NCBI RefSeq assembly: GCF_020097835.1
Contig: NZ_CP083666.1
Span: 2,976,001 to 3,040,000, forward strand
Reading direction: 5' to 3'
DNA: 64,000 nucleotides
DNA from: Haloprofundus halobius
GTDB lineage: Archaea; Halobacteriota; Halobacteria; Halobacteriales; Haloferacaceae
The position numbers and the translations under genes are program-made. Below are positions 56,315 through 64,000 of this stretch, piece by piece. Position 1 is the stretch's first letter. Each line of letters begins with the position of its first letter. A model generated the notes under the pieces. The model saw nothing but the letters and a program-made list of their open reading frames with translations. It had not been told where the DNA came from and did not search any database.

Positions 56315-58366
56315 CTAATCTAGTATCTTCGAAGACTCGATGTCGGAGGACGAAGCGGCTGGATGTTCTTGGAGATAGTCGATGAGCTGCTGAATATTCT
56401 CGTTGCGGAAGTGTTCCGTCAGTTGGAGTGCACGGGGGTCGCGGGGGAAAATTTCACCTCGACCGTACGCCTCGAACGCGTCTTCGATTACCTGTCGGTA
56501 GTTTGAGCTCGCCACATACCCGACGATATAGTCGTACGCATCACCGTGCGTCTCGAGATATTGCGTCACTCGCTTCGTCACGAGCTCACGCTGTCTCGTG
56601 TCTTCGTTCGCCAGCACGTACTCGTACTCAAGAACGGGGTCCCGTTGCTCCATCTCCTGAGGAACTGGACCGTACATCCCCGAAACAGTCACCTTGTGTA
56701 TGCGGTCCGACTGGCTCCCTAACTTGTCCCAGAGGACGGAATGCGTCCGCGATTCTGAGTACGGCTTAACTTGACTGCACGGTATCATGAGGAGTACGTC
56801 TTTGTTCTTCGGTGGCTCGTACCTCATCTGAAGAATATCGAAATCGCTTGGTCGGTGCTTGAGCGAAATCGTCTGAGTCATCTCCAGGTCTTCTACGCCA
56901 CCGCCCCATTCGGTGAGCCGCTTCTGATCGGTCTTTAGCCCAGGCCCTGGTATAAGGTCCTCTGCGCCGATTTCTCGAAGGTCCTTTGTAAGTTGATTCG
57001 TTGGGTCCTGTACCTGTGCCTGTTTCAGTCCTTTAGCGATGTCGGGATGTTCGCGAGCGAGTCCGACGACGTACTCAAGGAGTCGTCCATCTGATATCGC
57101 ATCCCGGACGCGCTGTAACTCGTCGTTGTAGACCTCGAAATTGTGGCCGGCAAGGAGTGCGTAGTAGTCGCTTTTGATCCATTCGTCGTTCTCCTTTCGA
57201 GCTTCGCGTTCGTGATAATCGAGGTTGAGGTTGAGCTCCTCGTTCAGGAGGGTGTAATCGACATTGTATTCACCGCTACACAACGGACAGTTCTCGAGTG
57301 CACACGGGAATTCTCCTCCCTCGAGATACGCATCGAGATCGTCGAGCTTGACGTGTTCCCACGTGTCCGGAACGAGGTACTTCTTGTACATCGCGGTCTG
57401 CATGTGGCTCGAACAGTCGAACGAGTCCGCACCGAGCAGCGAGAGTAGCCCGACCTGTTTCCCACCGATACCGAATACGTGAAGACCGACGTCGTCGTCG
57501 AGCCCTTTCTGTTTTATCGCTTGTTTCGCACCATTGACGATGTTGACTAAGATATCAATACTACTTCGGAGGGGAACGAGCGATCCGATCGCGAATCCCT
57601 CGAACGAGTCTTCGAGGCCCTCTTCTTCGACCCGTTCGATAAATTTCTGAACGTACCAACTGACCCACTCGTCATCGTGTCCGTGGATGGCGATGTAGAC
57701 ACCGGGCCTCTCTTGACCACCCTTTGTGGGATCGAAACCCCCAGTCTGGATTCGCTCGGCCACAGTCGGATTGAGGAGCGTGTCGGTGTCGAACTGGTCA
57801 GGGTTGTCGAGTAATTGGAGACAGCGTATCGAACTCTCGATGCTCTTCCACATCCGTTCTTCGCGCTCTTCAGCGTTCAGGTTCGGCGGAACGGGATAGT
57901 CGAGCGTCGCAACGATATCGGCACCAAAGTCGAGTTGGAGACCGAGGATACTTTCTGGATTCGTGTACAGCCCCCACTCGTTCTCTGCACCGCCCTCTGA
58001 CGGTGCTGCACCGAACGTATCGGAGTTCATGAGCTTGAATCCACCAGAATCGATGAAAATCGGGGCATTCAGGCTCTCGTATTTTTCGTGGAACGTTTCG
58101 GTTCGCCAGAAGTTGTTTAGATTGTCAGGAGAGACGCCATAATCCGTGAAGCTCATGGCTTGAAACATAACTCCTTGGAGATGATCCGCAGAGATGAGTC
58201 GGTCACGCATTCGACTCCATACACCGCCAGATGCCTTTGTTGTCCCTCCGATGAGATTGATAACGGGAAACAGAGCAGGTGTATCGACGGAGTAAGAGGG
58301 GAGGTCGAGAGTCCCGAGTCTCCCGTACCCATCGTCACCCTCCTCCTCGACACGAAAGACAGACAT
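56315..58366 (-). CDS. TGT-like base transglycosylase fused to archaeosine-synthase DUF5591 domain (DpdA-like)
   Basis: This is a 683-aa protein. Residues about 20-400 form a tRNA-guanine-transglycosylase barrel: FIDSGGFKL (about 103, substrate-binding Asp), ATLDYPVPP (about 155), AIGSLVPL (about 255), the likely nucleophile region ADSFDCSS (about 315) and a zinc site CALENCPLC with a later His (about 357-390). The C-terminal part (about 515-655) has LLMIPCSQVKPYS and VSGMYGPVPQEME, the signature of the DUF5591 domain of archaeosine synthase (ArcS). Host tRNA enzymes also carry these domains, but this context (helicases, PLD nuclease, second TGT) and the unusual N-terminal sequence favour a DNA-modifying DpdA-type enzyme using preQ0. 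The exact product is unknown. Confidence 0.85.
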   Translation of the reverse strand: MSVFRVEEEGDDGYGRLGTLDLPSYSVDTPALFPVINLIGGTTKASGGVWSRMRDRLISADHLQGVMFQAMSFTDYGVSPDNLNNFWRTETFHEKYESLNAPIFIDSGGFKLMNSDTFGAAPSEGGAENEWGLYTNPESILGLQLDFGADIVATLDYPVPPNLNAEEREERMWKSIESSIRCLQLLDNPDQFDTDTLLNPTVAERIQTGGFDPTKGGQERPGVYIAIHGHDDEWVSWYVQKFIERVEEEGLEDSFEGFAIGSLVPLRSSIDILVNIVNGAKQAIKQKGLDDDVGLHVFGIGGKQVGLLSLLGADSFDCSSHMQTAMYKKYLVPDTWEHVKLDDLDAYLEGGEFPCALENCPLCSGEYNVDYTLLNEELNLNLDYHEREARKENDEWIKSDYYALLAGHNFEVYNDELQRVRDAISDGRLLEYVVGLAREHPDIAKGLKQAQVQDPTNQLTKDLREIGAEDLIPGPGLKTDQKRLTEWGGGVEDLEMTQTISLKHRPSDFDILQMRYEPPKNKDVLLMIPCSQVKPYSESRTHSVLWDKLGSQSDRIHKVTVSGMYGPVPQEMEQRDPVLEYEYVLANEDTRQRELVTKRVTQYLETHGDAYDYIVGYVASSNYRQVIEDAFEAYGRGEIFPRDPRALQLTEHFRNENIQQLIDYLQEHPAASSSDIESSKILD

Positions 58367-58433
58367 CGCTTTCCTTGGTTATTCAGCGTAGGTTGTTAGT
58401 CGCTTTGCTTTGCGTTATCGGTCGGTCCGTCAA

Positions 58434-60692
58434 CTATACACCTCCAACGTCTGCTTTCATTCTGAAAGCTAGACCTTCTGAAATTGCATCTACTCGAACG
58501 AGTTCATCGAGTGTCGCTTGTTTTAGGTCTGCGACTGATTCAAAGCCAGCAGCAATGAGAGATTCGGCTTCTCCCTCTTCGATACCACCGACGGTACAGA
58601 GTTCTGAGACCGCTTGTGTGGACCCATCTCCAGATGAGCCCGACATGTCATGTGAGTCATCGTCTCGGGGTGTCACATCACCCTCATCGACCCACTCCCA
58701 TCCGTCTACTGATGGACGCTCGGGGAACTTAGCGAGGGCTTTCTTGACGCGTGTGAGTTCGTGTTCTGTCTCAACGAACACTGGAAGTGGCTCAGCGGTA
58801 TCGGGTATCACAGGTACGCGAAGCGACCGTCCCGCATCGACTTTGTCGAGGCTTTCGAGGAGATCTCCAATAACTGGGTCAACTACCGCTGTTTCGATTA
58901 CCTGAAACTCGGTCACGGAGCCACCGTCGCCATACGTAGCTCGATACTCCTTCATGCTAACCTCTGATCGATCCGACTGTTGGGGCCCATACCCGTCTTT
59001 CCATCCCTCCAACCCTGACGAAAGGAACTGTGACAGAAGATCTCGCCACTGACACATCGGTGAATCTGGATTTTCTGGATCGACGTGTTCTACGAGCCCA
59101 TCCACTGCCCGGCTGAGTTGCCAAAATTCCTCATATCGTTCAGCGAGTTCGGATGGCGAGATTGAATGTGAACTAGGGTCCTCTGGAGATTCAGTGTCGC
59201 CAGCTTGTAGAAGGGCATCGACCTCTGACTGTGTCGAAACTCCCGCTGCTGTCTTCAGTTCTGGCCAGGAGTCACAGTATCGGTAAACGTCTTGAGGATT
59301 GTATCTTCCGTACGTGGTCTGTTGCCCAAGTGTTGGAGGCTGTTCGACTTTCTTAGCGACTTCGCGGACGTCCTTGATTAGGTCTGGCTCTGGATCGAGG
59401 TCAGTAGCCACGATTGCCTCGTACCAGCTACCAAATTCGTCTGTGACCTCGTGTTGCTCGAATTTGCCGTGCTCCTCCATGTGAGAACCGTTCGGAACCC
59501 TACCGACTGAATCAGCCAGCCCTTCGAGGGAAGTGATCATCTCGTCGCGTCTCTCGGTCGGATCTCCCTCTTGTGGTTCTGGTACTTCGATCGCTTCCTT
59601 CGCTTCGTCCCAAGAATCGAAGTGGTTGTAGACATCTCCCGACGAGTAGGTCCCGTGTTTGTCCATCTCTGTCGTCGTCGGTAAACGGCCCAAAGACTTC
59701 GCGACAGCTTCTAAATCGTCGAGTACATCCGATCGATAGTCCAGGCTCGTCTCTTCGACCGCAGCCAGCCAACTTCCGAATCGATCGGCATAGAGCTGGG
59801 AGTTGTAGAGGCCATGTTGGTCCATCTGACGTGCAGTCGGAACACGCCCACGTTCCTCGGCCAACTTCTCGATTGCATTACAGAGGTCTTCGTTCGTCGC
59901 GGGATCGACCCGAGATGCCTCTAAAGCTCTCGTCCAAGTTCCGAAAGCTCGTTTTAGCCGGCTGAGTGTGTACTCTCCGTGAACGCCGTATTCGGCGGAA
60001 GTGGGCCGTTTTCCTAATTTCTCGCTAACCGATCGGAGATCATCAAGGAAAACCGCATAATGTCCAATATCCGTCGCTTTGATGACACCCGACCACGAAC
60101 CGAAGTGATCGTAATAGGTGTTGAGATTGTACCTTCCTTCGAGTCTCATATCCTCGTGAGATGGGATACGGTTGAGCTGGTTGGCAAGTTGCTCCACGTG
60201 AGACAGAAGCTCGTCTCGAGATGGCTCGTGGGCTTCGTGTTTGCGTAGTAGGTTTCGAAGATGATGCGAAAACTGATCAAAAGATTCGTCGCTCAGCCCC
60301 TTCGTCTGACCCACAGCAGGTAGATCTCGAATATCATCCAGGAAATCTCGAACTTGAACGGTGTCACTTTCTGAGAGCGGACCAGCTGAATTACTGGATC
60401 GACCCGTCAATTCTACGAGTACCCGTTCGTCGGCAGCGATGAGTTCGGCGTACTCTTCTAGCCTTTTGATATCCTCTTTCAGTGAATCGATGCGCTGACG
60501 TGAGGTTCCATCACTACCAGGCGCGCTCGATCTGAGTGAGTTGAGCGCAGCACAGAGTGAACTATGTGCATTGAGGACTGAGCGATACACTTCGTTCGGG
60601 TCTTCGTGGGCTTTAGAGATTGACTCAAGCGATTGATTCGCATCGTGGATGTACTCGTTCACACCCTCGTCATGGCTACGTGTTCGGGACAC
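58434..60692 (-). CDS. Protein with six homing-endonuclease-associated repeats and C-terminal HhH
   Basis: This 752-aa protein starts at GTG, with an AGGAGA ribosome-binding site inside the preceding gene. A helical N-terminus (1-150) is followed by six repeats of about 52 residues (about 156-485). Each has the form E-L-A-x(3)-G-R-x-P-T-x(4)-M-x(2)-H-G-x-Y then FGSW-x(2)-A. This matches the homing-endonuclease-associated repeat, thought to bind DNA with helix-turn-helix-like units. The rest is unrecognised, and the last 55 residues are a helix-hairpin-helix (ELCTVGGIEEGEAESLIAAG). No nuclease motif is seen. It sits between the 95-aa gene and the TGT in one operon, and could present specific DNA sites to the TGT. 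Confidence 0.8.
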   Translation of the reverse strand: MSRTRSHDEGVNEYIHDANQSLESISKAHEDPNEVYRSVLNAHSSLCAALNSLRSSAPGSDGTSRQRIDSLKEDIKRLEEYAELIAADERVLVELTGRSSNSAGPLSESDTVQVRDFLDDIRDLPAVGQTKGLSDESFDQFSHHLRNLLRKHEAHEPSRDELLSHVEQLANQLNRIPSHEDMRLEGRYNLNTYYDHFGSWSGVIKATDIGHYAVFLDDLRSVSEKLGKRPTSAEYGVHGEYTLSRLKRAFGTWTRALEASRVDPATNEDLCNAIEKLAEERGRVPTARQMDQHGLYNSQLYADRFGSWLAAVEETSLDYRSDVLDDLEAVAKSLGRLPTTTEMDKHGTYSSGDVYNHFDSWDEAKEAIEVPEPQEGDPTERRDEMITSLEGLADSVGRVPNGSHMEEHGKFEQHEVTDEFGSWYEAIVATDLDPEPDLIKDVREVAKKVEQPPTLGQQTTYGRYNPQDVYRYCDSWPELKTAAGVSTQSEVDALLQAGDTESPEDPSSHSISPSELAERYEEFWQLSRAVDGLVEHVDPENPDSPMCQWRDLLSQFLSSGLEGWKDGYGPQQSDRSEVSMKEYRATYGDGGSVTEFQVIETAVVDPVIGDLLESLDKVDAGRSLRVPVIPDTAEPLPVFVETEHELTRVKKALAKFPERPSVDGWEWVDEGDVTPRDDDSHDMSGSSGDGSTQAVSELCTVGGIEEGEAESLIAAGFESVADLKQATLDELVRVDAISEGLAFRMKADVGGV

Positions 60693-60696
60693 CGTG

Positions 60697-60984
60697 TCAC
60701 ATCTCTCCTTGGGGTAGATTGTACGTCAGATCAGATAAACGTACACTCTGCCGTACGTGTTTTGAGGACACGGTGACGGTTTTCATCCGCGGTACATACT
60801 CGCAGTGGTGGACAGTCACTTCTACGGGTGATTTGAATTCGTGAACGAAGGTTACACTACCGTCCCTACTCCTCTCGTGGTCTGCGTACTCCCCAGAAAT
60901 CACGGAAATGAAAACATCACTTAGACGCTCACCGTCCTCCGAGATCACGTCAATGGTCAACTTCTTTTGTTGACTCTTGGTCAT
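60697..60984 (-). CDS. Small beta-sandwich-like protein at head of the TGT operon
   Basis: This 95-aa protein has an alternating-strand pattern (KLTIDVISEDGERLSDVFISV... GSVTFVHEF... VEVTVHHCEY... KTVTVSS), resembling a carboxypeptidase-regulatory-like or PEGA beta-sandwich domain. It has no signal peptide, so it is probably cytoplasmic. It is 4 bases upstream of the repeat protein, forming the first gene of the minus-strand operon. It may aid binding or stability of the complex; function not recognised. Confidence 0.6.
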   Translation of the reverse strand: MTKSQQKKLTIDVISEDGERLSDVFISVISGEYADHERSRDGSVTFVHEFKSPVEVTVHHCEYVPRMKTVTVSSKHVRQSVRLSDLTYNLPQGEM

Positions 60985-61234
60985 CTGTCACAACCAAACC
61001 GGTCCTTGCACTTATCACTTTACTTTAGCTTTTAGCTGACACCAGTGTTCTCTACCGAGTTCCCGGTTAGCGCAGTTTCTGCGGATGTGCCGAACTAACT
61101 ATTCACTTTCCACGTAGTCAAGAACCCCCGCACCAGGCAATTTCTGAGAATTTCGAGTGGGGCTGGCCTTTCAAGCTAGTGAAGACGAATCTTTGGTAGT
61201 AAAGAATAAGGCCTCGGCGAAGAGAGACCAGTTA

Positions 61235-61696
61235 ATGTCTTTACTATTGGTCCAATCTTGCTCAAATTCGAAGGTAGAGGCCCCAGGAAGACACCCTGCA
61301 TTGGAATTGTACTCCGGATACTTCTATAAAATAATCAAAAAATCGATAAGAGAGGACGAGTGGCGGTCTGACATGGAGTTGCGAATCCTCTCGGCTGAAC
61401 ACGGCCTTCTTAGACCAGATGATCAGATTAGTTACTACGACCGACGAATGGATACAAAACGCGCCGAAGAACTGCGACCAGAAGTCGTCGCCGAACTCAG
61501 GAGGCTTATTACTGATGAAGAATACGACCGCATTATCGTCAATATGGGGCGCGAATACAGGGCAGCAATAGAGGACTTCGACCGCGGGCTCGACGTCACC
61601 ACAGAGTTCGTCGAAGGGGATGGGATCGGATACAAGGGGCAGGTCCTCAAGCGAGTCATCCGTGGTGACGACACGGCTCTCAAGGTGTCTGCCTGA
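61235..61696 (+). CDS. YaaA/DUF6884-like protein
   Basis: ATG at 61235 (153 aa) is preferred over a GTG at 61157, because the recognised domain starts at once: LLLVQSCSNSKVEAPG, then PALELYSGYFYKIIKKS, then LRILSAEHGLLRPDDQI and YDRRMD. This is the YaaA/DUF6884 pattern. Its SCSxxK motif resembles the PCSxxKPYS motif of the DUF5591 domain fused to the other TGT, so it may do a comparable step on a 7-deazaguanine base. The stop is followed at once by the TGT start (TGAATG). In bacterial dpd clusters a separate protein converts dPreQ0 to an amide; this gene is a candidate analogue, not a proven one. Confidence 0.75.
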   Translation: MSLLLVQSCSNSKVEAPGRHPALELYSGYFYKIIKKSIREDEWRSDMELRILSAEHGLLRPDDQISYYDRRMDTKRAEELRPEVVAELRRLITDEEYDRIIVNMGREYRAAIEDFDRGLDVTTEFVEGDGIGYKGQVLKRVIRGDDTALKVSA

Positions 61697-62941
61697 ATGT
61701 CGTTTGACGTCCCAGAAACCAAAGTAGCTAACTTCGATGTCAAATCCACAATTGGAGATGCTCGATCGGGTACGCTTCGAATAAAGGATACCGAACTCGA
61801 GACGCCTAATCTCCTGCCTGTGCTGAATTTCTACGCCGGAGGGTTGGCACGGAGTCTCTACGGTGGCGGAATCCATCGAACGATGAAGGAGTTCATGACT
61901 GGTGACGACGTAATCGGTGGGGGTGATTACAGCGAGTACTTCGATGGCGTCATGACCTCTGTCGGCTCACTCACCGATTACAACATTTCTCGAGAACGGT
62001 ACGAGGACTACATCGCAGAGCCGGTCAAAGAACGTGAGGTCTTCGAGGAGTTCAATGGGACCTTGTTTTTAGATTCTGGAGGATTCAAATTCCTCGGTGG
62101 ATACGAACTCGACGGCAGCAATTTCGAAGTCGAGATTGATCAAGCGAAAATCTTCGAGATTCAACAGCGGATGGGTGGCGATATCATCGTCAACTTAGAC
62201 CGCCCAATCGCACCGGACGACGACTACGAAACCAGGGTCGAGAAGGCCCGACGGACCGCAGAGAACGTCGTTGAATTTCTCAATCTCTCAGAAGGGACGA
62301 TGAGTGCGCGCTTCTTGACGCTCCATGGGTACAACTACTCCATGCTGGACACCTTTCTCGGGGAAATCGACGATATAGTCGGTGCTTCGCGAGTACACGA
62401 CGAGTTCGATGGTGTGGCGTTGGGTAGCCTCGTTCCGCTCAAGGATAACAAGGGTCGCCTCATAGACGCGATTCAGGACTGCCGGTCCATACTGAAGGAC
62501 TGGGGGTTCGACGACTTGCCGCTTCACGTACTGGGAATTTCGTCGAGTGCGATCCCCCTCTTAGCAGCGGTTGGCGCGGACTCTTTCGACTCCTCGTCGT
62601 ACCTTCACTCTGCAATCAACGGAAAGTACAATACCTCTTTGACAGGGTCGAAATCGATTGACGAAGTCGATTTTAGCAAGTGCAACTGTCCAGTCTGCTC
62701 TAACGAGGTACTGGTGAGTCGAATGAAGGGTAATGCCGAATACCGAAAAGACGAACTCGGACCAGTAGCGATGCATAATCTCATCGTCCAAAAACGCGAG
62801 GTGGCCTATATCAGGGACTGCATCCGCTCACCGGGAACAGACGACCTCATCGAATATCTCGAATCGACACTCGGACAGAACAAATCAATGCGGCTGTTTG
62901 CACACCGCGTTGTAAACGAATCGCTCGGCGGGTACTTCTAA
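61697..62941 (+). CDS. Second TGT-like base transglycosylase (DpdA-like)
   Basis: This 414-aa protein has a TGT barrel: LFLDSGGFKFLG (about 123), IIVNLDRPIAP (about 165), VALGSLVPLKD (about 243), the likely nucleophile region ADSFDSSSYLH (about 295) and a CNCPVC zinc motif with a His in AMHNL (about 331-359). It shares many blocks with the TGT at 56315-58366 (for example LTDYNIS versus FTDYGVS), so the two are paralogues. It has no PUA or DUF5591 domain; the adjacent YaaA-like gene may supply that activity in trans. It directly follows that gene and is one base from the GHKL ATPase gene. It likely exchanges a guanine in DNA for a preQ0-type base. Confidence 0.85.
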   Translation: MSFDVPETKVANFDVKSTIGDARSGTLRIKDTELETPNLLPVLNFYAGGLARSLYGGGIHRTMKEFMTGDDVIGGGDYSEYFDGVMTSVGSLTDYNISRERYEDYIAEPVKEREVFEEFNGTLFLDSGGFKFLGGYELDGSNFEVEIDQAKIFEIQQRMGGDIIVNLDRPIAPDDDYETRVEKARRTAENVVEFLNLSEGTMSARFLTLHGYNYSMLDTFLGEIDDIVGASRVHDEFDGVALGSLVPLKDNKGRLIDAIQDCRSILKDWGFDDLPLHVLGISSSAIPLLAAVGADSFDSSSYLHSAINGKYNTSLTGSKSIDEVDFSKCNCPVCSNEVLVSRMKGNAEYRKDELGPVAMHNLIVQKREVAYIRDCIRSPGTDDLIEYLESTLGQNKSMRLFAHRVVNESLGGYF

Positions 62942-62942
62942 C

Positions 62943-64000
62943 ATGCAAGAAACGACTCCAGAGAAACAGACGAGGAAACGACCGAAAGTCAACGAGGTAA
63001 ACGAGTTTTTGGAGATTGCGAGCGACTTCGAGGACCCGCTCGAAGTTATTCGTGAAGCGCTTTCGAACAGTTACGACGCTGGGGCGACGGAGGTAGAAAT
63101 CAGTATTAAGAGCCGTGCTCAGGAGTCAGAAATCATCATCGAGGATAACGGTCGAGGTATGTCTGAGTCGGATCTCGAATCGTTCTTCGACCTCGGTAAT
63201 TCAACGAAGAGTGATCCTGAGCACGACTCAATTGGATACAAGGGGCACGGAACAAAGATTCTCTACAAGAGTAACCAAATCATCGTTGACACGGCCCAAG
63301 AGGGGAAAAACCTCCACGCTGTGATGGACAAGCCGTGGGACACACTCAACAATCGAGAGCTCCCTGAGTACGAGGTTACTGAGTCAACGACGCGTCCGGG
63401 TAATGATGGAACGCGCATCAAGGTAACCGGCTTTAAATCTGGTCGCGGCTTCGCGCCTGAGTCACTCACATACAACAAAATCGAACACTACCTCAAGTGG
63501 AAGACGTTAGCTGGGTCGACGAAGTATCACTTCCATCCAGAGCAGTTCCGTGATCTCGAAATCACCGTAAGGCTTGACGACGGGATCGACGACTCGCGAG
63601 AGAGGTTAGTCACGAACAACAAGCTGGAGTTCCCGGAGGAACAGCTTGATCCCGGTGAGGAGCCGTTCCCGGAAGCTCGGATGTGTAAGCATTACGGGCC
63701 GAAAACCCTCCAGATAGAGGCGGATAACGGTGAGACGACTGAATTGGAGGTCGTCGGAATGGTTGGGGGTAAGGATGCTAGAGATGAGCTTCCGACGTAC
63801 GGTCGACACTCCGCGCAATTCGGGATCTGGCTCGCTAAAGATCACATCAAGGTTGAACGGCTCAACGAGGCAATATCGCACGATAACGAGTTTATTCACT
63901 TCCTCTTCATCGCGAACTCCCAAGACATAGAACTCTCGGCGAACCGAGAGAAGATTCGTAACAAGTCGAGCGCCATCTACCAAGCGATCGAAACGGAACT
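62943..64000 (+). CDS. GHKL ATPase (MutL/Hsp90/MORC superfamily), 3' end outside window
   Basis: Starting at ATG 62943, the frame stays open to the window end (352 codons). The Bergerat fold is clear: EALSNSYDAGA (N box, about 40), EDNGRGM (about 68) and GYKGHGTK (about 100). A transducer-like region follows from about 200. GHKL ATPases in this form (MutL, Hsp90, MORC) act as ATP-gated clamps on DNA or clients and recur in defence islands. It begins one base after the second TGT gene stop, so it belongs to that operon. What the missing C-terminus contains (nuclease or coiled coil) decides its type. Confidence 0.9.
   Translation, partial: MQETTPEKQTRKRPKVNEVNEFLEIASDFEDPLEVIREALSNSYDAGATEVEISIKSRAQESEIIIEDNGRGMSESDLESFFDLGNSTKSDPEHDSIGYKGHGTKILYKSNQIIVDTAQEGKNLHAVMDKPWDTLNNRELPEYEVTESTTRPGNDGTRIKVTGFKSGRGFAPESLTYNKIEHYLKWKTLAGSTKYHFHPEQFRDLEITVRLDDGIDDSRERLVTNNKLEFPEEQLDPGEEPFPEARMCKHYGPKTLQIEADNGETTELEVVGMVGGKDARDELPTYGRHSAQFGIWLAKDHIKVERLNEAISHDNEFIHFLFIANSQDIELSANREKIRNKSSAIYQAIETE

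Noticed and set aside
56315-62941. Both TGT genes as ordinary tRNA archaeosine enzymes of the host
   Set aside because: Two divergent paralogues inside a nuclease-helicase island, one without a PUA domain and next to a GHKL ATPase, are unlikely to be the core tRNA genes. I cannot fully exclude it without the rest of the genome.
1-64000. CRISPR array, tRNA or rRNA genes
   Set aside because: No regularly spaced direct repeats and no recognisable tRNA or rRNA sequence were seen on reading, although short tRNAs could escape an unaided scan. The Cas4-like nuclease is part of a helicase fusion, not a CRISPR gene.

Overview
The window reads as haloarchaeal DNA (class Halobacteria). Predicted proteins are rich in Asp/Glu, many starts sit 23-33 bp downstream of an archaeal TATA-like element with little room for a leader, and several genes belong to haloarchaeal families (DUF7344-type winged helix, archaeosine-synthase-type DUF5591, DUF429). 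No ribosomal RNA, tRNA, replication or core metabolic gene was recognised. The composition is uneven and many genes are recombinases, nucleases, methylases and helicases, so this looks like a genomic island or megaplasmid accessory region.

Region 1 (1-13.3 kb) is mobile-element territory. It holds the 3' end of a tyrosine integrase, small unknown genes, a two-gene cassette whose first protein looks like an EVE/PUA-fold protein, an OB-fold plus Mre11-like phosphoesterase, a DEDDy exonuclease, a second full tyrosine integrase related to the first, a papain/transglutaminase-like protein, a DUF429 protein, a serine recombinase overlapped by a very short AbrB-type gene, and a divergent Dam-family N6-adenine methylase.

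Region 2 (13.3-28.7 kb) is loosely packed accessory DNA. It has a MITE-like inverted repeat, a 20-bp near-identical direct repeat around one unknown gene, a DUF7344 regulator, two HNH nucleases, a second EVE-like protein, a zinc-finger protein ending in a homing-endonuclease-associated repeat, a beta-CASP metallo-beta-lactamase with a long acidic linker, a helix-hairpin-helix protein, and an AAA-DUF4143 ATPase.

Region 3 (28.7-64.0 kb, running off the right edge) is the most interesting part. It combines (a) an AddB/AddA-like nuclease-helicase pair, (b) an HKD (phospholipase D type) nuclease overlapping a 1349-aa helicase, (c) a Cas4-nuclease/SF1-helicase fusion, (d) a five-gene overlapping operon of a 1577-aa DUF1998 helicase, an unknown protein, a 275-aa protein, a 978-aa P-loop ATPase and a coiled-coil protein, (e) two divergent operons around two paralogous tRNA-guanine-transglycosylase (TGT)-like enzymes. 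The first TGT is fused to the DUF5591 domain of archaeosine synthase and follows a protein with six homing-endonuclease-associated repeats. The second sits between a YaaA/DUF6884-like protein and a GHKL ATPase. TGT-like enzymes beside a helicase-PLD pair and an ATPase operon are the signature of bacterial dpd clusters, which insert 7-deazaguanine bases into DNA and restrict unmodified DNA. My reading is that this is a haloarchaeal, architecturally distinct Dpd-type modification-restriction island, possibly making an archaeosine-type DNA base from the preQ0 that the host already makes for tRNA. The families are read from visible motifs; the chemistry and the defence role are inference.
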